A stretch of 64,000 nt of DNA from Astropecten irregularis (GCA_963971285.1 OZ020262.1:7163036-7227035); one strand, 5' to 3'; shown: positions 12,501-24,800, numbered from the stretch's first letter. Notes: generated by a model from the sequence alone, not told the origin. Made by a program: numbers and translations.

Positions 12501-15500
12501 CGAAGATGTCTCCTTTAAGCTGGTCCAGACCAGACAGTTGTTATCATCAACCCGACTCATGGCACTTAAAACAACCAGATGGCATCTTGAGCAAATTATC
12601 ATGCCCGGCTGAAAGTCTTAGCATAAGTGAGAAGATGGTGCAAGGTTTTTTTGAGATGGCGTGTGTGTGGGAGCAAGTGTGAAGTATAAAGCTAGGCATC
12701 CGTGCGTAACGTCGTGCGTAACGTGTGAAAATTCAGAATCGAGAAACAGTAGCATCTCACTGGTGCTATAAATCTGGCCTTCGCAACTGGGAACTAACGT
12801 CATGAAAACATAGACTGTCTGACATTTAATAGCTACCACAACCGTGAGAGACCCCATCGAAAACATTGTTTGCCATTTGATTGGGACTTAAACTTGTTTT
12901 TCATGGTTAACATACGGAAAAATTGATTAAAAATCTGATTAAAAAAACGTTGGATATACAGGGGCCAGTTTGTTTCAGGAACGCGATCAGTGATTCTGCG
13001 CGCAAAAGCTGCTCTGGATATCATTTTAACGTATCCTGCCTACAACATGGATTTGTACGATCAAAAATGGCAACCAAGATCTGCGGCGAAACAAACACAA
13101 TATATACACAGAACATCATCATGTACAGAAATGTTAAACTTCATAGGATAAAATGCACTATAGCAAAGATCCCTTACAATTATCACAAAAAAACACAAAT
13201 TCTCATTTGTACAAATAAAACCTACCCTTAACATTCACAGTCTAGTTTAATAACCTTCTTCCCTAAAAACGGGAGATGATTGCCAATTTGTAGACAGTTA
13301 CTCACATTTTTCATTAAATTAAAATATGCAGCGTGCTAGAAAAGAATTTCTATTTCAGCAAAATACAATTACGGCAATCCAATGCATGTACTACTGTACG
13401 TTAATTAATTGACCGCATTAAGGTTAATCGTACACAATTTCCAACGGTCTAAATAATACGGGTTGTGCGCAAGGCACAAAGGGGGGGGGCAGGGCAATTA
13501 TTCAGCACGCCAACAATGTTCTACACAAGGCTACTACACACATGGACTGTGTATCATTTATAAATGTCAGCATTTCAATTGATACAAATGAGGCATGCCA
13601 GAATTTCCACACCAGCGTAGATATGATAACAGGATCCTGGGAGCTCCCCTGCCCTGTCAACAATGCCTGCTGCCTGGCCAGGCAGACCAGCGTGGCCTTC
13701 TCCCCTTAACTGGGTCTCTATTAATCCTTTTGACTGTCTCGTTAACGATGTCCCGCAATTATCTAACTACACACAAGCTTCCCAAGGTAACACGCCTGCA
13801 GACCTACATACAACCAATCAATGCATTAATAACTGCACTGTCATAAAACTCGCAGGGCTAAAGGAGAAACTATTCATAAATTTATGACCTTCCATTTTTT
13901 CATCAAAACTTAATAACGATGGCCATTTCTTATGGATATGCTGACAGAAACACAAATCTGGGACTGAGAAATATTTCAAATTTTATCAGAAATCTTTTCT
14001 TAAAATTTTTTGGGAGCTGTGCATAACTTCCCATGAGTTGTTATTGTGCAGGAACTTTAAAGTAGAGGTCGTCTGCAAACCTATTTCCAGCCAAAATTCT
14101 TCGGTCTGAGGAGTAAAAAATGCTAAGCAAATTTATTCCGGTAAGCACAAACCAAGTGAAGACCATTCACAAGCAACACAGAATTGTGATTAATGACTTG
14201 AAAGCTAAGCAGCTTAGCGTTTTTAGGCTCAGTAGGCCTAACAAAACCCTGAAAGATTTTGTTTGCACTATTATTATTGATGATTCAACTTTGATCTTTT
14301 TTCGACTAGGTGCTGTAAATAATGCTGGCTACAGGCTGCTACCCGGATAATGTCAGAATTCCTCGAATGAAAAAACAACAACACAAATCTCCTCTGGGTG
14401 ACCTTTGACATCTGACCTGCTGGTTGACCTGGGAGGTCATAGACAAAGGTCAAAGAGGGGACACGGAGACATGGAGCATCATATATCAAATGTTCCAGGG
14501 AGGTAGAGTCTCGAAAACTCCAGGGGTTTAAAAGTCCCCTCCTTAGGCCTATGTGCCCGTTCAAAAATGTACAGCCGCGGACAAATTTAAAAATTATCTC
14601 TTAACCTTGGTGGCAATCAACAGAGCTACATTCATTACAAGCAGATTTTAAAGAAGATAATTTGCCCCAATCAAGCAGGTAATCAGTTGATTGAATTTCA
14701 GGCAAAAGTGCCCGGGATATTTGCTGTGATGGTAGACACAAAGGCAGTGAATAATCTCGTCTCTGCCTAGCTGATGAGGAGACAGCAGGGTTCCTAGCTG
14801 ACGCACCCGGACTGACCCTGGCTAGAGAAATCAAATTCCTTCCAAAGGGCTGACTCAGATGCCTTGCCAGAGCTTAGCTTTAAGACAAACTCGGGAATTC
14901 TGGGAATTTTAGGGGGGGAGATGGAACACTCTCATCTGGCAGTTCACAACTAGTGGGGGAGCCCGGGACTTAAAGATAAAAAGACGTTGCTCCAGGTGAC
15001 AGCTGATCTGTCACTTAGCCAGCGGAGGACACTGGGGTTGCCAGGGGCAACCGCATCATCCCGCTGGTTCCTACTTAGCAACATCCTCTGGAGAATGTCC
15101 AACTATGTAGTAAGAAATTCAATTTGTCCCCGATCGTAATGTCGTCCGATTGAAACCCAATCTGTCTCAATACACTTCCCCTGTAAATGCCATTTAATAC
15201 CCGTCTACTTTCAGAGGGATGGTGTCCTCCTAGATGTGAATTTATTATTATACAATGATCCATGTTACTAATCATTTTAAAGTCGCCATCAGACGATATT
15301 TGATTTCGGCATATTTCACGGTCAGGGTGCCACCTGGGGTGTTTATTGATCAAAGAAATCCTGACATTCTTTTAATAAACAAAAACAAACGATTCCAGCC
15401 ACACAACTGGGCACACTTTGTGACGAGAGCACAGTACACATGTTGTTCCTTTCGTTCTTATTTCTGCACTGCTCAAACTCGAAGACTAAGATTAACGTAC

Positions 15501-16521
15501 GTAATCAAATTTATCACGAGAGATGGTATTTAACGATATGAAAAGTGCCGCCAATGCACTAACTGCATTATTTGCTATTTAATTCATCAGAAAATCTTGG
15601 GTTCCGAATTCCAAAGCCTCTTCGTTGAAATTGGATGAATATGCTGCATCATGGGTAAAACAGATGCTACTCATTCAAGCCAATTTGGTCTGTTATCCTG
15701 TATCGTCATGCTGCTACTAGTGCTAGTCTTATGGTAATCACATCGGGCTACACGCTATGATCAGGCACCTGACTTTTCAAAAATTGTATAGCTTCGTGTA
15801 TTAAATAAAATGCTTGGAGTTAGGAGGGCCTGACGTGTTTCAATTCTAGCAGGATCTTTTCGAAGGCTTAAATAAAGATCCTGCTAGTGCTAGGATTGGA
15901 AACACGTTAGGCCCTCCTATTTTTCCTAAGTCCAACTTCCAAGCATTTTATAAATTTCAGGTAATTATTTTGGCTGATGAGCAGAGTTTGCAGCAAATTA
16001 CTTTCCTGGCAAAAACAAAATATATCAACGTCCGTCTGATTTTTCAGACCTAGGCCTATCCAATTATAAATTTATGTTTTGCAAGATTCGTAATTATCTG
16101 CTCCCACTGGAAATAGAAATTTGGGGAGTTTTGTTTCCGCAAAGCATTGTGGGATACATCTGGGTCAAACTGCAAGTTCACAACCACAGTACACAAAGTC
16201 AAAGAGGATTTCATTTAGATTGACCGAGCGTAAGCGCATGGTGGCGCCCTAGCGACCCTTGTGCATCCCATAATTCATAGCGATCACTTTTTGCAATATT
16301 TGAAGTTATAGGCCTCGGCATGCATAGATAAATTGCAAAGTAAAATAAGAGTTAACTTGTCATTTCGGAGGCAGAAACTCACCCAGAATAGACAGCATTT
16401 CAAGGTCCTCAAGTTTATACTTCCGCTCGTTCTGAGGATCTGGCGGAGGAAGGTCCTTCAACTTGCTGGACGATCCTGACCGTTTCAAAGATTTCCCTTT
16501 GGCTATCCTTGACGAAGCCAT
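301..16521 (-). CDS. PRKX: PRKX / Pka-C3-like cAMP-dependent-type Ser/Thr kinase, 5' part of gene (3' end off window)
   Basis: AGC-family serine/threonine kinase related to the PKA catalytic subunit, phosphorylating cytoplasmic and nuclear substrates. Three exons join in frame: 16521-16383, 10321-10153 and 564-301 (190 complete codons). Visible landmarks are the glycine-rich loop LGTGTFGRV spanning the exon 1/2 junction, the VAIK-type lysine in MALKIHS, the C-helix glutamate in SEKSIL, the hinge [10 protein letters not shown], the catalytic loop YRDLKPEN and the DFG motif in LTDFGFAK. The GTGTFGRV loop and the KLKQ..HV..EK helix resemble PRKX and fly Pka-C3 more than the main PKA-C. The N-terminus is short and basic (about 45 residues before the loop). 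The activation-loop threonine, APE motif and C-terminal FxxF tail are not in the window, so activity cannot be judged. Assignment to PRKX rather than a sister PKA-like kinase is by motif recall only. Confidence 0.88.
2727..3151. mobile_element. Inverted-repeat element family C, interrupted copy
   Basis: Ends TTACGAAACAGAGGCTCAGGC at the left and the near-reverse complement GCCTGAGCCTCTGTTTCGTA at the right. The internal GAAGCTGAAGCTCCGTTTTC segment is shared with copies at 7024, 24414, 32600, 34682, 37441 and 62051. Split by the insertion at 2771-2960. Non-coding, so non-autonomous. Confidence 0.75.
2771..2960. mobile_element. 190 bp MITE nested in family C, perfect 15 bp TIRs
   Basis: Starts GGCTGCGTTCGAGCG and ends with its exact reverse complement CGCTCGAACGCAGCC. 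The flanking trinucleotide ACA occurs on both sides (2768-2770 and 2961-2963), and removing the element restores the family C sequence. CG-rich compared with its host. No coding capacity. Confidence 0.85.
3498..3880. mobile_element. Element related to family B (diverged)
   Basis: Shares with 27695-28007 the stretch from CTTCACAGATTTACGTATAA through TTGATCGTGGAAAGAT and CCAATGATCAATTGAGCTGA to GAGCAGCCT. Ends are degenerate (TTTTAAGGG / CCCTTTAA). Confidence 0.65.
4180..4532 (+). mobile_element. MITE family A, near full-length
   Basis: ~353 bp, starting AAAGGTAGTATCATACTTTG and ending CAAAGTATGATACTATCT, an imperfect terminal inverted repeat. Contains a central TTTTGATCTTTTAAAGATC palindrome. 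No open reading frame. Confidence 0.8.
7024..7240. mobile_element. Inverted-repeat element family C
   Basis: GGTTTATGAAACGGAGGCTC at the left end, with an internal GAAAACAGAGCTTCAGCTTC segment. Right end degraded after GAGCTGGAGCCGGAG. Confidence 0.7.
8027..8260 (+). mobile_element. MITE family A, truncated copy
   Basis: 5' part only: AAAGGTCATACTTTGGTAAG through the ACAGGGTATGAAAATGGTGG and GATCTTTTAAAAGAT segments, then unrelated sequence. Confidence 0.7.
8846..9055 (+). repeat. Minisatellite, 21 bp unit, ~10 copies
   Basis: Units of the form GGCAATGACCAGGGGCAGCAA with C/T and AGC/ACT variants alternating in a higher-order pattern. Open on both strands only because the unit is a multiple of three. 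Diverged single units recur at 32228-32315 and 49550-49580. Confidence 0.9.
9917..10090. mobile_element. Foldback element family D
   Basis: Left arm GGAGTTAGGAGGGCCTGAC..., right arm ...GATCGAAACCTCAGGCCC, with inner arms CTAAATGACTAGAGGACAAG / CTTGTCCTCTTGTCATTTAG. Almost the whole element can fold on itself. Confidence 0.75.
10153..10321 (-). CDS. PRKX: PRKX-like kinase, coding exon 2 (N-lobe)
   Basis: The exon follows a TTTTTAG acceptor and reads [20 protein letters not shown]... to KHPFIVN, ending two bases into a leucine codon before a GTAAGT donor (10152-10147). It carries the ATP-anchoring lysine and the C-helix glutamate of the kinase N-lobe. Confidence 0.9.
14399..14452. promoter_or_regulatory. 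Cluster of nuclear-receptor half-sites in PRKX intron 1
   Basis: Five or six TGACCT/AGGTCA-type hexamers in 54 bases: TGACCTTTGACA (DR1-like) at 14399-14410, TGACCT at 14413 and 14425, AGGTCA at 14434 and 14447. Function is inferred only from motif density. Confidence 0.4.
15807..15950. mobile_element. Foldback element family D, near-perfect palindrome
   Basis: AAAATGCTTGGAGTTAGGAG ... CCAAGCATTTT. Arms include AGGGCCTGACGTGTTTC / GGAAACACGTTAGGCCCT around a central AAAGATCCTGCTAG. Best-preserved member of the family. Confidence 0.8.
16383..16521 (-). CDS. PRKX: PRKX-like kinase, coding exon 1
   Basis: The ATG (complement of 16521-16519) opens [14 protein letters not shown]..., a lysine/serine-rich N-terminus that leads to [11 protein letters not shown]. 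The exon ends after the first base of a glycine codon and is followed by a perfect GTGAGT donor (16382-16377). There is no in-frame ATG just upstream. Spliced to exon 2 it completes the LGTGTFG loop, which confirms the junction. Confidence 0.88.
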
Positions 16522-18511
16522 CGCAACTTCCAATCACGAACAAATCTTCCTTGTCTTAAATTAAATGTCAGTTTGCTAAAGTTAGATTTAGAAGTAGGCC
16601 AAACAGTGACAATTGTCTTGTCATTTGGTTAAAATTGAAATTTGTGCATTGAATGTTTGAGTTCAGGAAGATACATCTTGTGTTATTAACTCTCCAACCA
16701 TGAGCACTTCAAACTTGTTAACTTCCTTCAGTTTAGAATCTTGCTTGATGACATCTTCACTCTAGTCTAGGCCAGGACACAGTCACAGAGATGTACAAAC
16801 TAATCTCCACTTAGCATTCTTAGCTGGCTGATGGTGGGTGTACTACCGAGACGGCGTGCAGTGTGGCCGGCTTGTCTGTCACACGGTCGGTCGGTCTACT
16901 CATGGGTCGGCAAGAATGCCAGCAAATCCAACTCCGAGTGAAGTTTTTATTAAACACATGGCGATCGTAATAAACGTAAACTCACTCAACTTCAAGTTCC
17001 CAAAACTGGGCCAAAGTACACTACAGCAACACCATTTTTGCACGTGCACCGAGACTCGAAGTCCGAGATTATAACTATTTAATTTGATCTAGTTATACTA
17101 GAATCCTTCGAAGCATGATGGAAATCTCTGCTGTGGTCGTCAGTCGAGCAGTCAAACTCCAATTATATCCCCGGTAGCAGCACAAACGGAAATGGTACCT
17201 GCTTAGCGTTCGGCGTGCACTCAACCATCAAACAACCACAATCCGCTCTGGTATCTCACTCTGCGTCATCCAGTCAGTTTTTACCCCCCACCAAACTCCA
17301 CCAAAAGACCTCTTGCAACGGCAAACGAGATGGCCTCCCCCACGGCCGACGGTACGGAGAAAACATCAATGCTCTTCCATTATTGACAGAACCTGTTGAC
17401 GTGTGTACCGCCGTTAAAAAATGCAGCCAATATCACTTGTAATGTACTTTTTATGACACCGTGCACAGCTAGCTTTCTCCCATTGAAAAGCAGCTGATCG
17501 ATCGTGGAGTTATGTTTTGTAGCATGCAAAGCGCGCCACTCATGACGTCATTTAAAGTCTTTGGTGGTCCATTTTAAATCCCACGCTTCTTCCGGGCCAA
17601 CACGGAAAAATCAAACAGCGCCCTCTATACAGAAAAGTACAGCAACCGGTTGAAATGAATACCGCCCTCAATTAAAACCAGATTTTGTGATAATACAGAT
17701 TTATATCGATTCTATCCTGCGTGTCATTGTCATTTTGTGCATATCGAAATGATTATTAATACAATTTCGACCTTTGCCTGAATACTAATTAATTGCGACG
17801 TGCGTTCTGCGGGCTGCAGACATAAACTGCAGCTGTTGGGGAATAAAAAATAACAGTATATTGCATTGTGCTAGTTGACACCCAGCATAATGTTCTAATA
17901 TAATTATTCAGAAACGTCCCGCGCGAAATGTCGCAATGGATTTTGGTCCAAGTTCGATGTTAGTGATTTTGTATGCTGTTGAATTGACATAGATTTCTTC
18001 TTCACACGAATAACGGTTCGGATTTCTTGGTTTCGTTCGGGAAAATAATAAATTAATGCTTTGGATTTACTGAGTGCGTGGATGTATTCATTCCAAGTTG
18101 ACCAGCCGTTATTGGCGTTGCTCGCTGCAGACGTTTTGGGCGGTGAACTCGTTCACGTGTTCGGTCATAGTCTACCTTTGGAACCGCTTGACTCAGAACG
18201 CCCATTTTGTTTGCTTTATTTTATGGGAAATACCAGCTTGTGTCGTTGATGGAGTTGTTAATGTGAGCTGTTAGCGGTGTTTTCGAATCTAGTTTGTGGT
18301 GAGAGCCTGGCTATAGGTGACGAGTTCTTGTTTGAAAAATAGGGCTTCTGACACGGCGAACAAGTTCACCAGTAAGCAGAACCAACACCACAAGCTCTGA
18401 CCTTCGCCGAATACGGGCAGAACGACGTCTAAATTAAATTGTAACGGACGGAAGAAGAAGAGGAATAGCAGCTAGTTTGTTCGGAGTTGAGAACGAAAAA
18501 GGAGACCAGAA
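16522..18511. promoter_or_regulatory. Head-to-head intergenic interval, inferred divergent promoter region
   Basis: The kinase start codon (16521, minus strand) and the filamin start codon (18512, plus strand) are 1,990 bases apart and face away from each other. Both promoters and 5' UTRs should therefore lie here, unless upstream non-coding exons exist. The stretch 16840-17600 is visibly richer in CG dinucleotides than the flanking introns. No TATA box sits at a convincing distance from either start, and the transcription start sites cannot be placed from sequence. Confidence 0.55.
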
Positions 18512-18869
18512 ATGTCCGGCGACATCATGGAGATGCTGGCATCACAAAACGGCATGCCAACAACCGGCGGCGGTACCGCTGACCCCCAGTCGCAGCGCTG
18601 GGTTGAAATACAGCAGAAGACGTTCGTGAACTGGTGTAACGAGCAGCTCAAGCCCACTGGCAAGCGTCTGGAGAACCTAGAGACGGACTTAGAGGATGGT
18701 TTGATCTTGATTGCTCTGATGGACCAGATGATGGCATCCAGGGGCGGAGCTCTGTATAAGCGACAGAGCCGATACTGTAAGAATCCTAAGATGCGGGCTC
18801 AGAAACTGGAGAATATCACACACGCATTGCAGATGATGGAACGCGAAGGCATCAAACTCGTCAACATCG
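18512..18869 (+). CDS. jbug: Filamin/jbug exon 1 (start, CH1)
   Basis: The ATG at 18512 lies downstream of a purine-rich leader with an in-frame stop upstream. The exon encodes a glycine-rich N-terminus, then WVEIQQKTFVNWCNEQLK and LEDGLILIALMDQM of CH1. It ends KLVNI + G before GTAAGA. Confidence 0.93.
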
Positions 18870-21800
18870 GTAAGATGGTTACTTACGTCTTACAGTATCT
18901 TCTCCTACGATGATCGTAACCCTTGATATGACATAGGTCCACCATTTTAGACTAAGGGTTACGATTATCGTAACATAAATAGGTGTGATCCGCTTGTAAC
19001 AAATTTTATAATTAATCGTGTGTTATCTCAGTTGGCTCTTAATGAAGTGGACCTCCCAACTTGGCGGCCAAACTTTGGCCATCTCGCGCTCGATCTTTGG
19101 AGTTGCGAAGCACTGGAATAATAACTGGTGAACAACCTTTTTTCAGCAGAGTCAGTTTTACCATATTTCTTCCTCCATGGTTTTACGAAATGTTGGCCAG
19201 TGGCTTGCAAATAACGGTGCTTGGCTGTTGTTAAGCGGCCACAAAACGTGTCAGAAGAATTTAACAACCTTCTAACTTGGCCAGTAAATTTTGAATACTG
19301 AGACATTTCTTACAATAATTTAGCATAATTAAGCATAATTTCAGTTGTCTTTTTCAGTGTAATAAAAATTAAACCCCGGTTTTGACAATATTTTTGGAAC
19401 ATTTGGCAAATCTTGAATTTTGGTAACTGACAAAAAACAATTGTTTTTATTTGGACTTTAATGCGAAATGAATAACTGATAGAAATAGGATTTGATGACA
19501 AAACTGGAAGCTAAACATATACTTGTAACATTCTTTTATGGTAACAATTTCCTTATGGTTAAAACAAATAGTAATGAATTTGATATTTTTAATAAGGAAT
19601 AGAAATTATAATATATCACTCTATTCTGTTGTGCGTGAAATATTACTTCCATTTATAATTTTATTGATCCATTTTCCCTTTTACAATTAAACAGTTTTGA
19701 AACCATCTGTTGCCTAAAAAATACAACAAAAGAACGAACACTACCTAGATATTATTGATTCTTTGTTATTAATAAAAATGATGGCCACCTTTCGTTTGCT
19801 GCAAACATGTGTGACCTTCAGGAAAAAACAATAACAGTAATGAAATGTCAGGCAAACAATTTAATATTTCGTATACAATAACAAATCGTCTGTACTTTAT
19901 GTTTTAGAGAAAACAATATTTATGATTATGATTAATTTTGAGGTTTAATAGAATTGTTGAAATGCATTTTGTGTACTTACTTTTCATCTATTTGTTGTAT
20001 TCTTAAATTTCTCCTGAATTATTTATCCTAATATTTATCATAACATTACTCATACCAATCGTCAGAGTTGTTGAGCTTGGGTCATATGTTGAAGAGGAAT
20101 AACCTTGTCCCTTTTTTATGGGTGGGGCTTTCTTCCCTGCAGAAAAATCAAAGCCTTCTATTCTAAGGTTGGGCTCCCCTGACATTTTAAAGGGTTGATG
20201 TGGCTGGCCTCCAAGGCATCCTGGATGTCTGCAGCTTGAAGTTAAAGCTGTAGTTGTCACAGTTCAGCTTCCCAAAAGTAGGGATGCTAAGCCTCTGGGA
20301 TAACTATTAACTTCAGTAACTCTAAAGAGCGACACCAGTAAGACTCCTTCTCAATCTTCTCTCTCCTTAAAAGAGGGACACTGGTTAGACTTCTTCCTAC
20401 CAGACCCTTCTCTCTCCTTAAAAGGGTCTTATCAGACCATTCTCTCTCCTAAAAAGAGCGACACTGGTTAGACTCTGTCCAATCAGACCATTCTCTCTCC
20501 TTAAAAGAAGGACATTGCTTAGACTCCTTCCAATCAGACCCTTCTCTCTACTTAAAAGAAGGACACTGCTTAGACTCCTTCCAATCAGACCCTTCTCTCT
20601 CCTTTAAAGAAGGACACTGCTTAGACTCCTTCCAATCAGACCCTTCTCTCTCCTCCTTTGCCCAGGAACGGAGGACATCGTCGGGGGCAACATGAAGCTC
20701 ATCCTGGGGCTGATGTGGAGGCTGATTCAGAAGTACCAGATCAGCGCTAACACCGGCTCCTCGAAGCAGACCAAAGTGCCCAGTAAGAAGTCCATGTTGG
20801 ATTGGATGGATGCTGTCCTCCCAGACAGGCACATCTCCAATTTCACCTCAGACTGGAATGATGGCACGGCACTCAGGTATGCATCTGTAAGAGGTTTGTC
20901 TCAGTCAGGGTCTTGCTTTACAGCTTCCTCCATTTTGATAGGTCTTCAGATAGGTCCTCTTCCTGGGGCCTTATGATGGACAATCCTGGTTGCTGACCCT
21001 TGGGCATCCTGTTTTTGGTTCACGTCCAACATCATGAAGGGAGGACTTTAATCCTAGGATAACAGGAAGGCAGAGGAAGGCGAAGATAAAAATGGGGGTG
21101 TTGACATCAATATTTGGAGTTAAACAACAACATCCTACCCATACACAGATGCCAAAAAAAAAAGAGCAGCTGAAAACAGAAGTAGATGGAGGACTATGGT
21201 GGCCAACCTTCACTGTGAGGACGGCACATGATGATGATTATAATGTAGATGTGGAGCTTGAATCAAATGTAAATAATGCTTTTTCTGTTTGGTTTGCTGT
21301 TTTCCACATAGCGCTTTGATCAACTATTGCGATCCCTCTCTGATGACCGACTTCAAGGCCTTGGATCCGGCCAACGCCCTGGACAACTGTGTTCGAGCCA
21401 TGCACCTCGCCAAAGAGAAATTTGAAATCCCGATGATCGTCTCTCCTGAGGATATGTGCAACCGTCACATCGATGAGCTGAGCGGAATGACCTACCTGTC
21501 CTACTTCTTGAGGAACGAAGGGCCTGGCTGGTATGCCACCCTCAACTGGATCAGGAAGAAAGTTCCCGAACTCAATGTACAGAACTTTCAGGTAAGAATG
21601 ATTACTTAGGAAAGTTTTGAGGCTTGGTGACAATTGGTATGTGGATCGGTTTGCGGAATCGCCATGTTCGTACTTTCGCACTTCTATTTCGTTCGCACTT
21701 CTCGTAAGGTCTTAATGTTTCAACTAGCCTGCTCTAGTCATCATCAGGAGATGATTACTCAGCCCAAACAAATCCTAGCTTCTGTCATTCAAGCGATTTA

Positions 21801-24800
21801 ATAACTTTCCTCAATTATTGAAATAAATGTATAAATCGCCAATCAGGCTTGTACTACATAAGTTTTAATGTATCACACATCCCCCTATTTAAAACAAAAT
21901 ACGGTAGGCAAATTGTCTAAAATAAATAAGTCAAACATATGTTTGTCTTGTCACTTAGCATTTGATAAAGATTCTACTAGGATCGAAACATGTCAGGCCC
22001 TCCCAACTCTATAGCATTTTATAGATTTCAGGTCATTATTTTTGCTGATGAGCAGTTTGCATAGCAGTTTATTACTTGTATAGTCCTATACTCTTTATGA
22101 AATAGGTGGCTTTGAAAAGAGTTGGTTAACTCAACATTCCGTCCAATATGCTCTAGTCATCTTTAAGAGACGTACCCTTATGTACTTCTGTCATCCAGAA
22201 CCTTAAATCTAACCAAAGTCTAAAATATTATGTTAATAGTGTAAAGTAATTTTCAGTTAGTTTTTGGCTATTTGCTGTGTAGCTTGTGATGTGTTACAAA
22301 TCTAAAAAAAAAAAGAGTGTAAATTCTCCTGCATTGAAATGAATCAAAAACTGTCTAAATCGTAGCAGAAACAATATAGATCACATAATAAGAATTTGAA
22401 AGTGAATATTGAACAAAAACCAAAAATAAAATAGCATAATTTATCATCCTGCTCCATATGCAAGTTGAGAAATCTTGTGTCAATTTCAAAAACTGTTTTG
22501 ATGAGAAAATCAAGGCAGAACACTTGTATTCCACGTCAGTCGTCACTATGACCTATGAACAGTACGGATGTTTGTATACCTCTGGGTGTGACAGTAGCAC
22601 TATGCTAAAGTCCAGTCTCTGTGGATGATATCATTACAGTAGTATAGGAGGATAGCAGTTTGTACTGTGTGCTCATTACCCATGCATATATTGACATTGC
22701 TGTTAATATTTAACAGGAAACACCATGAACAGGAAATCAGAAAGCTTTTTAATCTAACAAAGTGGAAAATATGTTACAATGTCCGACTATAACATTCTAC
22801 ACTTTGATACTGTAGTCAATATGCACATAAAATATGTTAACACCCTTTTTTATTATTTATTTCTTTGGCAAATGATTAATTTTCAAGAATTAATGGGACT
22901 GAAAGTGCTTGGGGTTATATTCGAAGGAGTAGTCTGACACAAAGTGTGAACAATGGGAAACACCTTTAGTTTCAATTTCGAAAACTGATGGAATAATCCT
23001 TATAATTTGCAAGGTTTTCAAAGATTTTCCTACAATTTTCTTATTTTCCAGATTTTTTTGTTTAATACTTATTTGAACTTATAATATTTTTTGCATAATG
23101 ATTTTTTTTAATGAAAATTCCAGGAATATTTCTATTTTGTTTCAATTTTTGACATTGATGAGTCCACAAAGATATGAAAAAAGGAGATCACTGGAATAGA
23201 AAAACAATTTTGATCTTCGGAAATCAAAATCCTGTGTAAAGATTTGTACCGTGGCAGGGATTTTCACTGTTTCCTCAAAAAGTTGGCACTGTATGGGACT
23301 GAAAATTTCACAGATGACTGTTACTGTTTCATACATTTTTGCTCATGAATCTGTATTTCGTTGACAAAAACAAAGTATGGAATAACCGGTTTGGATGTGT
23401 TTTCTACAGAGTGATTGGAATGATGGCCGAGTGCTCTGTGCTCTGGCTGAGGCTGTGGCTGAGGGATCCTGTCCAGAGTGGAGGGACCTCAATAAGAACG
23501 ACAGGCTCGCCAACTGCCAAAAAGGTCAGTGGAAAAGAACGTCTTGTGTTAGAACTCAAGCAGGTGGAATGGGATGCTAATTTATTCAAGTGTTTGAAAG
23601 GTAGTATCATACTTTGGTAGCATACCGAAACGGACATCTTCACATATTTACCTATAACTTACAGGGTATAAAGATGGTGATGGTAGAAACATACTGTTGA
23701 CATGTTTCTGCCTGAAATGCTGTATTTATCCAGAAAAGAGTAAAACCCAGTGACCAAAATAATTTTTGATCTTTTAAAGATCAAAAATAAAAGAGAAAAG
23801 ACTTAAGAAATATTGTGGCCGTTTTTCACTGTTTTCACAAAACGTTGGCACCGTAGGCCTATAGGACTGAAATGTTCACAGTTGGAAATACCAAGGATCA
23901 ATTTGCACTTGAAGTATAAAGACATAAAGTGTACTATTGAATAACTTACCAATGTGATTACAAAGTAGAATTAATATAAGTCTTCAGATGATTTCAGTGA
24001 CCACTGGATACTTTGTATGCTGATTGGTCCAAAGTTCCCTGTCAGCAAATGTGTGTAGCGCCCTCTGTTGGCTGGAAGATCTTCTGTGCCACAATAAATA
24101 ACATGAAATTGTCAATTACTCACAAATTCTGATTTCATTTTGCTCGTTTCAGTGAACTGAAATTAACCACACCCTATTCCAATTGTGGAATTCATTCATT
24201 TTTAATTCCATGTTTTGTGGAAATCAGTTTGGTGAGAATGCAGTAATTTGAAAATGCCATAAAATGCTATTCTTATAATGTCTGTTGAAACATTCACTAC
24301 AAACTGTTTTTATAGATATTTTTAAAGTAGATTTCAGAGGCAAAAGCTTGCAAAAGAGAAGAAGGGCAGGAACAAATTCCTTTGCCACATCACTCCTGTA
24401 AAATGTATCTGTTGGGGTTTTTCGAAATGGAGGCTTAGGCTCAGGCTCTGACATGCATGTGCTGAAAATATAGATTGTGGTTTTTCATTGAAGCTGAAGC
24501 TCTGTTTTCCTTTTCAAACCAGAGAATCTACTTCTGAACCGCAGCCAAGAGTCTTTATTTTGATAACTGTTTATTTTAAAAATGGATTCACGAAATGGAA
24601 CCGGAGCCGGAGCTGGAGCCTGAGCCTGAGCCTGAGCCTGAGGCTGAGCCCGAGCCTCGGTTTCATAAACCCCTGTGTCTATATCTTCACCCTGTAGACA
24701 TCGAGTCTACAAAACTTCACAATTCTAGAATATTTCCTGAAATTTCAATCAATTTCATTTCCTTGAAAAGACCAGAAATCTATTCCTATCCTTGACACAG

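Larger units (their letters stand above)
10322..16382. other. PRKX intron 1 (6.1 kb)
   Basis: No coding exon recognised. It contains a cluster of nuclear-receptor half-sites (14399-14452), a foldback element (15807-15950) and otherwise unique AT-rich sequence with a short poly-G run near 13482. If this intron carries enhancers of the kinase, the half-site cluster is the best candidate. Confidence 0.6.

Noticed and set aside
24595-24795. Glu-Pro repeat open frame (EPEPEPE...)
   Set aside because: It is the GAGCCT-expanded arm of a family C inverted-repeat element, not a coding exon.
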